From: Clostridiales bacterium FE2011
GTDB lineage: Bacteria; Bacillota; Clostridia; Christensenellales; Aristaeellaceae
Direction of reading: 5' to 3'
NCBI GenBank assembly: GCA_017569305.1
Contig: CP069418.1
Coordinates: 682,001 to 746,000, forward strand
Length of the DNA: 64,000 bases
Shown here in pieces: positions 33,949 to 43,015 of this stretch. The notes under the pieces were generated by a model that ran no database searches, was not told the origin of the DNA, and saw only the letters and a list, made by a program, of their open reading frames with translations. The translations under genes and the position numbers were made by a program. Position 1 is the stretch's first letter. Each line of letters opens with the position of its first letter.

Positions 33949-34612
33949 GGCGTTTTTCCTCCACAATTCTGAGAATCGTATCCACCACCTCATCAAAAGT
34001 CAGGTTCGTGGAATCCACCAGCACAGCGTCCTCTGCCTGGCGAAGCGGCTCCACCGGCCGGTTCATGTCCTGCTCGTCCCGCTTGATCACTTCTTCCAGC
34101 ACCTGTTCGAAAGTCTCGGAACTGTTCTTCTTCTGCAGCTCCAGGAAGCGCCTGCGGGCACGTTCCTCCGCCGACGCGGTCAGGTAAATTTTTGCTGTTG
34201 CGTCAGGAAGTACCGTAGTACAAATATCTCTGCCGTCCAGCAGCATATCCGTTTCCGATGCCAGCTTCTGCTGCAGGCGCACCATAGCCTTGCGCACCTC
34301 GGCATACCGGCTTACAGTGGAGGCTGCCATGCCTACTTCCTGGGTGCGGATCAGGCCGGTCACATCCTCCCCTTCCACAAACGTATGCTGTCCGTCCGTC
34401 TCATGGGTGACGGCAAAATTCAGGCTGTTGCACAGGGCCACAATCGCCTGCTCATCCTGAACGTCCATATTCCTTCTAAGGGCAGTCAGTCCCAGTGCGC
34501 GATACATTGCTCCCGTATCCAGATGCAGAATGCCAAGCTTTGCCGCAACCGCATCCGCAACCGTGCTTTTGCCTGCGCCGACCGGACCGTCAATGCCAAC
34601 GTTAAGCCTCAT
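33941..34612 (-). CDS. cmk: Cytidylate kinase
   Basis: The protein has 223 residues. GPVGAGKSTVADAVAAKLG near the start is the P-loop, LDTGAMYRALGL and DGRDICTTVLPDA are the CMP-binding and LID signatures. It phosphorylates CMP and dCMP. The small overlap with plsC and the order cmk-plsC-ispH/rpsA are the usual clostridial arrangement. Confidence 0.95.
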   Translation of the reverse strand: MRLNVGIDGPVGAGKSTVADAVAAKLGILHLDTGAMYRALGLTALRRNMDVQDEQAIVALCNSLNFAVTHETDGQHTFVEGEDVTGLIRTQEVGMAASTVSRYAEVRKAMVRLQQKLASETDMLLDGRDICTTVLPDATAKIYLTASAEERARRRFLELQKKNSSETFEQVLEEVIKRDEQDMNRPVEPLRQAEDAVLVDSTNLTFDEVVDTILRIVEEKRHG

Positions 34613-34802
34613 GCTTATATCCTCCTGTAAGCGGGAATCCGTCCCGGTTCCGGGCGTTTTCCCCGTATCTATATAACCTTTTATATTATACTCTTCAGCT
34701 TCTTTTTATTCAATCCGTATGCTGTTTTCCCGGGGTTCTTCCATGTTCTGGGAATAAATAGATTTTTACAATCACACGTCCGCTTTCTTTGTGATTTTAT
34801 AG

Positions 34803-34831
34803 TTGACACATTTATACCGTACTTTTATAAT
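34803..34831 (+). promoter_or_regulatory. Promoter of the AbrB-type regulator
   Basis: TTGACA (34803-34808), 17 bases, TATAAT (34826-34831): a consensus promoter 41 bases before the start codon, which has AAGGAGG upstream. Expression is likely strong and constitutive. Confidence 0.85.
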
Positions 34832-34872
34832 GAGCTTGATATCAGACGTCTCCGGACAAGGAGGTTTTTACC

Positions 34873-35115
34873 ATGAAATCAACAGGAGTCACCCGTCAGC
34901 TGGATTCCCTGGGACGAATTGTCCTGCCTGTAGAACTCCGCCGCACTCTGGAGATCGGCCCCAAAGACACGCTCGAAATCATGGTGGAGGGCAACTCCAT
35001 CGTCCTGCGCAAGTATGAAGCTGACTGTCATTTCTGCGGAGGCAAGACCGGGCTGACTGCCTACAAGGACAAGCTGATCTGCCGTCGCTGCCTCAAGGAA
35101 ATCAAAGCCATCTGA
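34873..35115 (+). CDS. AbrB/SpoVT-family transition-state regulator
   Basis: The protein has 80 residues. The N-terminal swapped-hairpin AbrB domain is clear (TGVTRQLDSLGRIVLPVELR, then TLEIGPKDTLEIMVEG). The C-terminal 30 residues hold CHFCGG and CRRCLKEI, a four-cysteine zinc site that is often found in clostridial AbrB proteins. It binds DNA to control stationary-phase genes. Confidence 0.9.
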   Translation: MKSTGVTRQLDSLGRIVLPVELRRTLEIGPKDTLEIMVEGNSIVLRKYEADCHFCGGKTGLTAYKDKLICRRCLKEIKAI

Positions 35116-35137
35116 CATTCTCTGCTCGTGATTTTTC

Positions 35138-35165
35138 AATCCCGGACCATTCCGGGATTTTTTGT
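35138..35165 (+). terminator. Intrinsic terminator after the AbrB gene
   Basis: AATCCCGGA/TCCGGGATT (35138-35146 with 35151-35159), loop CCAT, followed by TTTTTG and TTTT. Confidence 0.85.
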
Positions 35166-35277
35166 TTTCTTGAAGTTTCCCTTCCCTCAGCGTATAATAA
35201 ATGCTGTTATCCGGATCACTGATCTGTCTTTTTCAGGGGTGTGAAGGATCATTATTCATGATCTCTGGAGGGTTTCC

Positions 35278-35874
35278 ATGTCCTTTCCGTTTTTCGCGTA
35301 TCTTTCCCGGCTCAGGTTGATCCACCGCTGGAGCCTCATGCGCAACACCGTGCCCGAGAATGACGCTGAGCATTCCCTGCAGGTGGCCATGATCGCCCAC
35401 GCCATTGCGATTATCGCCCGGGACCGTTACGGAAAGGATGTTGATCCGGAGCATGTACTGTCCCTGGCGGTTTATCATGATGCGACAGAAGTGATGACCG
35501 GCGATCTGCCGACGCCTGTCAAGTATCACAGTGATGAACTGCGGGGCGCCTATCACCGGCTGGAGGAGCTCTCCGCCGACAGGCTTCTGGCGCTTCTGCC
35601 GGAAGACCTGCAGCCTGCCTTTACCCCGTATATGAAGCAGGCCTCCGGATATGAGCACACTCTGGTCAAAGCCGCCGACCGTATTTCCGCCTGCATCAAG
35701 TGCATGGAGGAACAGCGTGCCGGCAACCGGGAGTTCGATTACGCCGCGGAAAACATCCGCGAAAGCATCTCTGCCATCGACCTGCCGGAGGTCAAGGATT
35801 TCCTCACCGATTTCCTGCCCGCCTTCGACATGACCCTGGACGAGCTGAACCATCCTTCTGACGAAAACCGGTAA
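35278..35874 (+). CDS. HD-domain 5'-nucleotidase, YfbR-like
   Basis: The protein has 198 residues with GGAGGG before the start. RWSLMRNTVPENDAEHSLQV supplies the first His, AVYHDATEVMTGD the HD pair followed by DLPTPVKY as in YfbR, and VKAADRISACIKC the last Asp. YfbR-like enzymes remove phosphate from deoxyribonucleoside monophosphates and help balance nucleotide pools. Confidence 0.85.
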   Translation: MSFPFFAYLSRLRLIHRWSLMRNTVPENDAEHSLQVAMIAHAIAIIARDRYGKDVDPEHVLSLAVYHDATEVMTGDLPTPVKYHSDELRGAYHRLEELSADRLLALLPEDLQPAFTPYMKQASGYEHTLVKAADRISACIKCMEEQRAGNREFDYAAENIRESISAIDLPEVKDFLTDFLPAFDMTLDELNHPSDENR

Positions 35875-35920
35875 GCAGTCCTCCCGGTCAGAATTAAAAG
35901 AATAATTTGGAGGTTAACTC

Positions 35921-37141
35921 ATGAAACGACTCTTAGCCCTGCTGCTCATCTTTGCCCTGCTCCTTCCCGCCTGTTCTTTTGCGGAACTGGACGAGGAGGA
36001 CTTCGATCTGGAAGAAGAAGTCGAGGATATGGACCTGGATGAGGATGATGGGATCTCAGATGAAGTCATCAACGCCGAGCCCGTTTCCGAAGAACTGCAG
36101 GAAGAAATCCGCAGCGCCCTGGAAAATGCGGACTTTGTCCCCACAGGCGAACTGGATGAAAACAACCTGTTCATCAACCGGAACCTGCCGGACAACGTGA
36201 TCAACATTCTGCTGCTGGGTGTGGATACCCGCAATGCGGAACTTATCGAGGAAGACGTGAAGCTGGCGGACGTCCAGATTATCCTTTCCCTGAATACGGA
36301 AACAGGCGACGTAAAGCTTTCCTCCATTCTCCGTGATACGGTCGTCATGAATCCCTTCACCGGCGTCCGTTCCCCCATCAACTACTCCCTTCGTTCCTTT
36401 GATGACAAGGGTAAATTCCATGACGATCCCCAGCGCGCCATTGCGACGGTGAACTATAACTTCGAAATGAACATCCAGTATTACGTCATGATCAACTTCC
36501 GTGGCGTAGCCGCCATCGTGGATAAGCTCGGCGGCATCGATCTGGAGCTGACCGAGGGCGAAGCGGCAAACATCAACTACTACCTGAAAAAGAACGCCAA
36601 GTCCATTTCCAAGCACTATGACACAAAGGAAGCCAAAGCTGCCCGTGTTGAACTGAAGGTGGAAGACGGCGTACAGCACCTGGATGGCCTGCAGGCCCTG
36701 ATGTATGCCCGGCTTCGCCAGAACAAGACCAAGAAAAAGTACAACCTGGGCGATGACTGGCAGAGAACAGCCCGTACCCGCAACCTGCTGGACAAGCTCC
36801 TGCAGAAAGTGCTCAAGGGCAACACGGATATCATCGACCTGGTCAGCTTCTCTGTGGAATACATCAATTCCAACATGAATCCTGCTACCATGTTCGACCT
36901 GATCCGCACCGTCCTGGGCGGCAGCATCCTCAACAAACTGGGATCCGGCGATTCCATTATGGAACAGTTCCGTATCCCCATGGGCAGCGCGGATGACAAC
37001 ACCAAGACCTGGTCCTATGTCCAGGAAAAGGGCGACCTGTACGGCAAAATCTGGCTGAGCAAGACCAACGGCAATCTCCAGAAAAACATTGAGGGGCTGC
37101 ACGAATTCATCTACGGCAAATACTATCCCGCCGGAGAATAA
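35921..37141 (+). CDS. LCP-family (LytR-CpsA-Psr) cell wall protein, copy 1
   Basis: The protein has 406 residues. KRLLALLLIFALLLPACSFA is a signal peptide with a lipobox-like end; an acidic linker (residues about 22-60) follows. The LCP domain runs from NVINILLLGVDTRNAE to about residue 310, with SILRDTVV, NYNFEMNIQYYVMINFRGV, LGGIDLEL and the helix with RTARTRNLLDKLLQKVL. LCP enzymes transfer teichoic acids or polysaccharides from lipid carriers to peptidoglycan outside the membrane. A paralogue follows; GGAGG precedes the start. Confidence 0.9.
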   Translation: MKRLLALLLIFALLLPACSFAELDEEDFDLEEEVEDMDLDEDDGISDEVINAEPVSEELQEEIRSALENADFVPTGELDENNLFINRNLPDNVINILLLGVDTRNAELIEEDVKLADVQIILSLNTETGDVKLSSILRDTVVMNPFTGVRSPINYSLRSFDDKGKFHDDPQRAIATVNYNFEMNIQYYVMINFRGVAAIVDKLGGIDLELTEGEAANINYYLKKNAKSISKHYDTKEAKAARVELKVEDGVQHLDGLQALMYARLRQNKTKKKYNLGDDWQRTARTRNLLDKLLQKVLKGNTDIIDLVSFSVEYINSNMNPATMFDLIRTVLGGSILNKLGSGDSIMEQFRIPMGSADDNTKTWSYVQEKGDLYGKIWLSKTNGNLQKNIEGLHEFIYGKYYPAGE

Positions 37142-37160
37142 TCATTCAGGCAGGAATCAG

Positions 37161-37189
37161 ACGGACAGCTTTCGGGCTGTCCGTTTTTA
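37161..37189 (+). terminator. Terminator after LCP copy 1
   Basis: ACGGACAGC/GCTGTCCGT (37161-37169 with 37176-37184), followed by TTTTAT. It shows that the two LCP genes are separate transcription units. Confidence 0.8.
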
Positions 37190-37286
37190 TATGCCGCGGA
37201 TTTGACCGGAAAACTTTTTCTGCAATGTTTTACCGGTTCACACCGTTATATGATATGATTATGAATCATGTTCAACGGAGGTTTGT

Positions 37287-38528
37287 ATGAAACGATTTTT
37301 CGCCCTGATCCTTGCACTCGCCCTGCTTCTTCCCCTTTTTGTATATGCGGAGCAGGCTGAGGAAGAGGTTACGGAAGATGTTAACCTCGATGAGGATTAT
37401 TCTTTTGATGAAGAAGGCAACCTGCTCCTGCGAGATGATGAGACCGGTGAAACCTACAGTCTTTCCGCCGTCAGCGATGAGGATATAGAAAAGCTTGCCG
37501 CCCAGTATGAACTGGACGAGTCCATTGATCCGAACGAACTGGAAATCAATGAAAACCTGCCGGATAATATCGTCAACATCCTGCTGATCGGCCTGGACGT
37601 CCGCGGAACGAAAAAGGAAAAGCTGCTCACGGAACAGGGTAAGTATTCCAAGCGTTCCGACGTGCTGATCGTTCTTTCCATCAACCTGGATGACGGTTCC
37701 ATCAAGCTTTCTTCCATTGCCCGCAACACCTACGTGGAAGTGCCCGGCCGGAAGAATAAGACCATCATCGCCAACAGCTACGGTCACGCAAACTATAAAA
37801 ACGGTGAATTTGTATCCTGGACCGATACGCCGGAAACCTGTATCCGGACGGTCAATCACAATTTTGAGCTGAACATCCGGCATTATGTCGCCATCAACTT
37901 CTACGGTGTCGCGCAGATTATCGAAGGCCTGGGCGGTGTTGATCTCGACCTGACCAAAACAGAAGCCACCGCCATCAATACATACCTGTCCACAGGCACC
38001 ATCAAAAACTCCAAAGGTGAAAAGATTTCCCACGGCAAGGCCATCGCTAATTCCTATGACGATAAGAACGGCAAACGGGACAAGCTGAAAAAGACAAGCG
38101 GCGTGCAGCATCTGGACGGCATCCAGGCACTGATGTATGCCCGTCTCCGGAGCATTGACAGCGACTTCGTCCGCACCGCCCGCACCCGTCACCTGCTGGA
38201 CTGCCTGCTGAAGCAGACCCTGGAAAAAATCAAGGCAAACAAGCTGAATGTGCTGGACCTGGTATCAGACTTTATTTCCTACCCGATTACCAACGTCAAT
38301 CCAAGCACAATCATGCAGCTGGCCGGCAAGGTTATGTCCTCTGGTGTCATGGATAACCTTGAATCCACAGATTCCCTGATCTCCGAGTTCCGGATTCCAA
38401 TCGACGGTCACTGGAAGTATGATACTGTCGATGGCGCCAGCGTCACGATTATGAAAGATAAACAGTTTACCGTTGAATCCCTTCATGAATTCATCTACGG
38501 TAAATACTATCCCGCCAATGCCCAGTAA
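37287..38528 (+). CDS. LCP-family cell wall protein, copy 2
   Basis: The protein has 413 residues. KRFFALILALALLLPLFVYA is a signal peptide; an acidic linker follows. The LCP domain starts at NIVNILLIGLDVRGTK and contains VLIVLSINLDDGSIKLSSIA, NHNFELNIRHYVAINFYGV, LGGVDLDL and FVRTARTRHLLDCLLKQTL. It ends in YGKYYPANAQ, as copy 1 ends in YGKYYPAGE, a shared tail marking recent paralogy. It has its own GGAGG site and terminator. Confidence 0.9.
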   Translation: MKRFFALILALALLLPLFVYAEQAEEEVTEDVNLDEDYSFDEEGNLLLRDDETGETYSLSAVSDEDIEKLAAQYELDESIDPNELEINENLPDNIVNILLIGLDVRGTKKEKLLTEQGKYSKRSDVLIVLSINLDDGSIKLSSIARNTYVEVPGRKNKTIIANSYGHANYKNGEFVSWTDTPETCIRTVNHNFELNIRHYVAINFYGVAQIIEGLGGVDLDLTKTEATAINTYLSTGTIKNSKGEKISHGKAIANSYDDKNGKRDKLKKTSGVQHLDGIQALMYARLRSIDSDFVRTARTRHLLDCLLKQTLEKIKANKLNVLDLVSDFISYPITNVNPSTIMQLAGKVMSSGVMDNLESTDSLISEFRIPIDGHWKYDTVDGASVTIMKDKQFTVESLHEFIYGKYYPANAQ

Positions 38529-38548
38529 GCACCACTGAACCGCATATC

Positions 38549-38578
38549 AAAACGGACGACCGTCAGGTCGTCCGTTTT
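38549..38578 (+). terminator. Terminator after LCP copy 2
   Basis: AAAACGGACGACC/GGTCGTCCGTTTT, 13-bp stem (38549-38561 with 38566-38578), loop GTCA; symmetrical A and T tracts make it bidirectional. Confidence 0.85.
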
Positions 38579-38633
38579 CATTTTATAACCTTCAGCCAAT
38601 CGGAACACCTTAACCCCAACCCATGCACACACG

Positions 38634-38773
38634 GCTGTCATTCCGACGGAGCGAAAGCGATTGGAGGAATCCCAAAATATATCATTTTTCACATACTGCA
38701 CATCAGACATCTTCATTCTGCTGGCATCGTACCAGAAATAATTATGAATTATGAATTCTGAATTCTGAATTCC
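38634..38773. repeat. Intergenic repeat: REP-like segment and a GAATTMTG tandem
   Basis: GTCATTCCGACGGAGCG followed by GATTGGAGGAATCC looks like a common dispersed intergenic repeat with inverted ATTCC/GGAAT ends. About 100 bases on, an octamer tract (ATGAATT/CTGAATT copies, 38741-38772) runs into the 3' end of the flippase gene. I see no gene in this interval. Confidence 0.45.
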
Positions 38774-40163
38774 CTTTCACTTTCCACCAGATCAGGCACA
38801 TCACGCCGTACACAATCACACCAGTGACCGTCATAATCCCCAGGTTCAGCCAGTTTTCTGCCGGGAACACTTGTCCGATCAGCCGGACACAAACCAGCAT
38901 AATCCCACCCATCACAGCATAAATACCGACGTATCCGATAAACCGCTTATAGGGCAGTTCTTTCCGCAGGATAATGAACTGTACCACCGGCACCGTCATT
39001 TCCGCCATCAGAGTACCGATCACTGCGCCCATGCTTCCCATGAAAGGAATCAGGCTGCCGTTCACAATCAGGTTCACCACAGCCCCGGCGCATACGCTCT
39101 TCACAAAGATATGATCCCGTTTCTGCGGTAATACCACCTGTGTTCGGATCACATTCGCGAAGCCGATCATGATCAGCGTAAAGGCCAGCGGCACCATCAG
39201 CACACCGGAATAGCGGAATTCTTCCCCAAAGAACAGTGGTGCAAAACGGTCTGCCACAGCCGCCACGCCAAAGGCCATCGCGCTGACCATACAGATTACC
39301 AGATTCATGCTCCGGTCAATATTCCGGGCAATTTTCTCGGTTTCGCCCTTCTCCTGCATATGGGAAACTTTGGCCATCATCACTGTTCCAATAGCGGAAA
39401 TGAATCCGCTCAGGCAATAGATGATCTTTTCCGCGTTCTCGTACAGGCCGTTCTGTTCTTCGCCAGCAATATTGTAAACCATTATCTTATCCATTTTGCG
39501 GAAGATACTCACCGCGGCAACGGAGATGAACAGCACCGCGCAGGGACGCAGATGTTTCAGCGTCTCCTTCGTGGAAACCCGATGATAGGTTACTTTTCCC
39601 CTCAGCGTCAGCGCACAGCTCAGGTTTCCCAGCAGCGTTGCCAGGCTCCAGGCAAAGCCATAGATCCAGAGATCGTCTATATTTTTGATAAAGATAAACA
39701 CACTTGCTGCTGCAACAAGTTTGACCACTGTGTTCCGAAGTGCCACGGGTTTAAACTGATCCAGACCCATCAGGCACCAGTCGAAGCTGCACAGGCAGCT
39801 GACGCTCATCATGGTCAGATGCAGAGCTATATATTTTTCTTTTCCTGCCACCAGGAATACATAGCCAAACCAGAACAGAAGCGTTATACCGGCCACCAGC
39901 AGCTGCATCTGCCAGATGCCGGAGAAAGTCCTGTCCAGCTTTTCCCGGTCATCCCGCACCTGGGCAATCGTCCGGACTCCGTAATCTGCCAGTCCCAGCA
40001 TTCCGACCAGGCAGAAGAGTTCGCTTACCGTCCAGGCCTCGGAATACATGCCAACGCCAGCCTTCCCGACAACGCGGGAAAGATAGGGAGCCGTGATGAC
40101 AGGCAGCAGGACCGAGAAAATCCTGTAGGCCACGTTGTAAGCTACGTTCTTCTTTGTACTCAT
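38742..40163 (-). CDS. Polysaccharide flippase (PST/MATE-like, Wzx type)
   Basis: The protein has 473 residues, with about 14 predicted membrane segments and the opening KNVAYNVAYRIFSVLLPVITAPYLSRVVG, which is the PST family signature (shown here shortened as VAYRIFSVLLPVITAPYLSR). It flips lipid-linked oligosaccharides for cell-surface glycans. It starts 4 bases after mgtE but has no clear ribosome site, so it may be translated by coupling. Its final residues (EFRIHNS) are encoded by the GAATTCTG repeat, suggesting that the natural end was replaced by repeat expansion. Confidence 0.8.
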   Translation of the reverse strand: MSTKKNVAYNVAYRIFSVLLPVITAPYLSRVVGKAGVGMYSEAWTVSELFCLVGMLGLADYGVRTIAQVRDDREKLDRTFSGIWQMQLLVAGITLLFWFGYVFLVAGKEKYIALHLTMMSVSCLCSFDWCLMGLDQFKPVALRNTVVKLVAAASVFIFIKNIDDLWIYGFAWSLATLLGNLSCALTLRGKVTYHRVSTKETLKHLRPCAVLFISVAAVSIFRKMDKIMVYNIAGEEQNGLYENAEKIIYCLSGFISAIGTVMMAKVSHMQEKGETEKIARNIDRSMNLVICMVSAMAFGVAAVADRFAPLFFGEEFRYSGVLMVPLAFTLIMIGFANVIRTQVVLPQKRDHIFVKSVCAGAVVNLIVNGSLIPFMGSMGAVIGTLMAEMTVPVVQFIILRKELPYKRFIGYVGIYAVMGGIMLVCVRLIGQVFPAENWLNLGIMTVTGVIVYGVMCLIWWKVKGNSEFRIHNS

Positions 40164-40167
40164 AATA

Positions 40168-41547
40168 TCAGGCTATTTTCAGGAGCGACGTCGCGATTCC
40201 GAAGTAAACCAGCAGGCTCAGGGCGTCCACGATTGTGGTAATAAACGGGCTGGCCATAACTGCTGGGTCAAAGCCAAGTTTTTTTGCCAGCATCGGCAGC
40301 GTACAGCCAACCAGCTTCGCGCACAGCACTGTCACCGCAAGCGTCAGGCCTACAACCACTGCGACCATGATGCTCACTTCCTCATTACCCATGAGCAGCC
40401 GGTCTACCAGCATAACCTTAGCGAAGCACAGCACGCTCAGGCAGGCGCCGCAGATCAGAGCTGTCCGGATTTCCTTCCAGATTACCTTGCCCAGGTCACT
40501 GAATTCCAGTTCGCCCAGGGACAGGGCACGAATGACCGTAACAGAACTCTGGGATCCGCTGTTACCGCCGGTATCCATCAGCATCGGGATAAAGGCTGCC
40601 AGGCAGGTCATACTGGCCAGTGCTTCTTCAAAGCCAGAGATGATCATTCCCGTAAAGGTGGCTGAAATCATCAGCAGGGACAGCCAGGGAATCCGGTGCA
40701 GGAACAAGTCGATCGGTGAAGACCGCAAATAGGTCTTGTCGCTCGGCGTCATACCGGCCATGATTTCCATGTCCTCGGTGGTCTCTTCTTCAACAACATC
40801 CATGGCGTCGTCGAATGTTACGATACCGACCATACGGTTGTCTCCGTCCACAACCGGAATTGCCAGCAGGTTGTACTTGCTCATCATCCGGGCCACTTCT
40901 TCCTGGTCGGTATGGGTGGTCACGGTGATGAGGTTGCTTTCCATGATGCTGTCAATCGTCTGCAGGTCGCTGGGCGCCAGCAGCAAGCTCTTGACACTCA
41001 CTGTACCAACCAGCAGCCGATTCTGCAGCACATAACAGGTATAGATTGTTTCCTTGTCTACGCCGGTACGGCGGATCCGCAGGATCGCGTCGCCCACCGT
41101 CATGTCCGGAGTCAGTTTCACGTACTCCGTCGTCATCACGGATCCGGCGGAGTCTTCCGGATACTGCAGGATCTCGTTGATCTCCTTGCGCATCTCCGGA
41201 TCGGCCTGGGCCAGGATACGCTGTACCACGTTCGCAGGCATCTCTTCGACAATGTCCACCGCGTCGTCAACGTACAGTTCGTCCATAACCTGACGCAGTT
41301 CCTTATCACTGATACCCTTGATCAGGGATTCCTGCTCCTCGCTCTCCATTTCAACGAAGCTTTCCGCGGCCAGCTCCTTTGGCAGGAGCCGGAATAAAAG
41401 CGGCAGTTTATCCGGTTCAACGCCGGCAAAAACCGCAGCAATATCCGCGGGATTCATCGTTACGAGGATATCCCGGATTGTGGAGTATTTTTTGTCTGTA
41501 AGCAGAGTCTGTAAAGTGTTTTCAACTGTGACAGAATGTTCCGCCAT
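40168..41547 (-). CDS. mgtE: Magnesium transporter MgtE
   Basis: The protein has 459 residues from the ATG at 41547 (GGGAGGGAG upstream). The N domain (DIAAVFAGVEPDKLPLLFRL) is followed by MTTEYVKLTPDMTVGDAI and a CBS pair (LLAIPVVDGDNRMVGIVTFD), then five membrane segments from residue about 300 with the pore region PMLMDTGGNSGSQSSVTVI, a hallmark of MgtE. It imports Mg2+, gated by Mg2+ binding to the cytosolic domains. A structured 5' leader with a possible short reading frame lies upstream. Confidence 0.95.
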   Translation of the reverse strand: MAEHSVTVENTLQTLLTDKKYSTIRDILVTMNPADIAAVFAGVEPDKLPLLFRLLPKELAAESFVEMESEEQESLIKGISDKELRQVMDELYVDDAVDIVEEMPANVVQRILAQADPEMRKEINEILQYPEDSAGSVMTTEYVKLTPDMTVGDAILRIRRTGVDKETIYTCYVLQNRLLVGTVSVKSLLLAPSDLQTIDSIMESNLITVTTHTDQEEVARMMSKYNLLAIPVVDGDNRMVGIVTFDDAMDVVEEETTEDMEIMAGMTPSDKTYLRSSPIDLFLHRIPWLSLLMISATFTGMIISGFEEALASMTCLAAFIPMLMDTGGNSGSQSSVTVIRALSLGELEFSDLGKVIWKEIRTALICGACLSVLCFAKVMLVDRLLMGNEEVSIMVAVVVGLTLAVTVLCAKLVGCTLPMLAKKLGFDPAVMASPFITTIVDALSLLVYFGIATSLLKIA

Positions 41548-41596
41548 GCTTGCTCCCTCCCATTTGGTTAGAATGGTCAGTTGCCAGAAGCATATA

Positions 41597-41663
41597 ATAC
41601 CGGGCACATACCTCTGTCCGAACCATAGGCATCCTGGTTCGGTTCAAAAGGTCTTCCCGGTAT
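41597..41663 (-). promoter_or_regulatory. Nested hairpin in the mgtE leader
   Basis: On the minus strand an outer 8-bp stem AUACCGGG/CCCGGUAU (41656-41663 with 41597-41604), a middle ACCU/AGGU and an inner 8-bp CCGAACCA/UGGUUCGG with a 9-base loop fold into one long stem just upstream of the mgtE start region. No T tract follows, so this is not an intrinsic terminator. It is likely a regulatory RNA structure, possibly Mg2+- or translation-responsive; the standard M-box sequence is not seen. Confidence 0.5.
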
Positions 41664-41685
41664 CAGACATAGCGGCAGATTGAAT

Positions 41686-41772
41686 TTATGACACGCGGAA
41701 CCGGAACGCCACGACGCCCGGAACCCGCTGTCTTCGCCCAACCGCTATGCCGCTGCTACTCCCAGCGTCCAT
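41686..41772 (-). CDS. Possible leader peptide upstream of mgtE (28 residues)
   Basis: ATG at 41772 with AAGGAGG 8 bases upstream opens a 28-codon frame ending in TAA at 41686. It begins MDAGSSSGIAVGRR and ends in AFRFRVS, rich in Arg and Ser. Upstream reading frames that stall ribosomes control Mg2+ transport genes in enteric bacteria (mgtL, corL). The same DNA also holds GGGAGTAGC, a fragment of the yybP-ykoY Mn2+ riboswitch consensus, and long-range complementarity (CATAGCGG with CCGCTATG), so the frame could be accidental coding in a structured RNA. Confidence 0.35.
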   Translation of the reverse strand: MDAGSSSGIAVGRRQRVPGVVAFRFRVS

Positions 41773-41931
41773 GACATTCCCTCCTTGTTTTTTTCATTTT
41801 TTCAGCCGGAAACAGATCTCTCCGCCCGGCCGTTCACGCTATTATAGTATCATCTTTTTTTGCTTGTCAATCCTTGAAATGTTTCGTTTTTCTTAATTGT
41901 TTTTCAGCCTGTTTTTACCTACATAAATACA

Positions 41932-41978
41932 AGGGATTTCCCCCTTTTTCGCGTTACATCGCTCTGGTGGAAATCCCT
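41932..41978. other. Inverted repeat between mgtE leader and LysR gene
   Basis: AGGGATTTCC and GGAAATCCCT (10 bp, 27-base loop) flank a T-rich segment. The plus side is followed by CGTTTT. It may end the LysR transcript or be a small RNA; no gene is present in this stretch. Confidence 0.3.
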
Positions 41979-42009
41979 CGTTTTCTATACATTTTTAAGT
42001 TTTCAGTCT

Positions 42010-42945
42010 TCAGTTTTCAGTCTTAATTGATTGTAAATACTTCTTCAGTTCCGCAATATACATTTCCGCCATCTGGCTCAGGATCATATTCTGCTTCACG
42101 ATATACCCGATTTCCATCCGTCCGGCAGCCACCTCTTCCTCCTTGTCCTCAAAGGCCACTGCCACATAGTCCGATCCGTTCAGTTCTTCGCAGATGATGC
42201 CGCTGCACAGTGTGTATCCATTCAGACCCACCATCAGGTTCAGCATTGTTGCCCGGTCTGTTGCTTTGATGGTCCGGATATAGTCATACGTGCTCAGGAT
42301 TTCTTCCGCGAAATAGAACGCTCCGCTCGGTCCCTGTTCAAAGCTCAGACAGGGATAGTCCCGCAGTTCTTCCAGCCGGATCGACTTCTGTTTTGCCAGC
42401 GGATGTCCTTTCCAAAGATACACGTAGGGTTCACACTTGATCAGCGGGTGGAACTCCAGCTGGCTGCTCTTCAGGAACTTGCCGATTGCCTTCCGGTTGA
42501 AGTCACTCAGGTAAAGGATACCCACCTCACTCTTGCCGGTGGTCACGTCCTCAATCACATCCCGGGTTTTGCTTTCCCGGATTGCAAATTCATATTCGTC
42601 AGTATCGAAATGCTTGACCATTTCAACAAAGCTCTTGACCGCGAAGGAATAATGCTGGCAGGAAATGCCGAACTTCTTTCTCAGGTTTCCGCCTTTTCCA
42701 TATTTTTCCAACAGTCTGTCGTACTGGTTCACCACCTGCCGGGCATACTGGATAAACTCCGCCCCGTCATTGGTCAGTGTAACGCCTTTTCCGCCGCGGT
42801 TGAACAGCGTGATTCCCAGCTCCTTCTCCAGTTCACGGACTGCGCTGGTCAGCGAAGGCTGCGTCACATACAGCACCTCAGCCGCCTTGTTCAGCGATCC
42901 TTTTTCAGAGATGGTGATCACATAGTTCAGCTGTTGAATCGTCAT
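42010..42945 (-). CDS. LysR-family transcriptional regulator
   Basis: The protein has 311 residues from the ATG at 42945; AGAGAAG lies 10 bases upstream and a GTG 9 bases earlier is the alternative. MTIQQLNYVITISEKGSLNK, then VLYVTQPSLTSAVRELEKEL and LFNRGGKGVTLTNDG form the LysR helix-turn-helix. The C-terminal 200 residues are the effector-binding fold. The target and ligand are unknown; mgtE lies downstream on the same strand but is separated by a long leader. Confidence 0.85.
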   Translation of the reverse strand: MTIQQLNYVITISEKGSLNKAAEVLYVTQPSLTSAVRELEKELGITLFNRGGKGVTLTNDGAEFIQYARQVVNQYDRLLEKYGKGGNLRKKFGISCQHYSFAVKSFVEMVKHFDTDEYEFAIRESKTRDVIEDVTTGKSEVGILYLSDFNRKAIGKFLKSSQLEFHPLIKCEPYVYLWKGHPLAKQKSIRLEELRDYPCLSFEQGPSGAFYFAEEILSTYDYIRTIKATDRATMLNLMVGLNGYTLCSGIICEELNGSDYVAVAFEDKEEEVAAGRMEIGYIVKQNMILSQMAEMYIAELKKYLQSIKTEN

Positions 42946-43015
42946 GACCTGCACGCTTCTCTCATTACGTTTTTCCAGGATAAATCATACCCTACCACAC
43001 ATGCCGTGGATTGTC

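Noticed and set aside
41548..41800. M-box Mg2+ riboswitch upstream of mgtE.
   Set aside because: The M-box core segments are not present; only a structured leader and a possible short frame can be supported.
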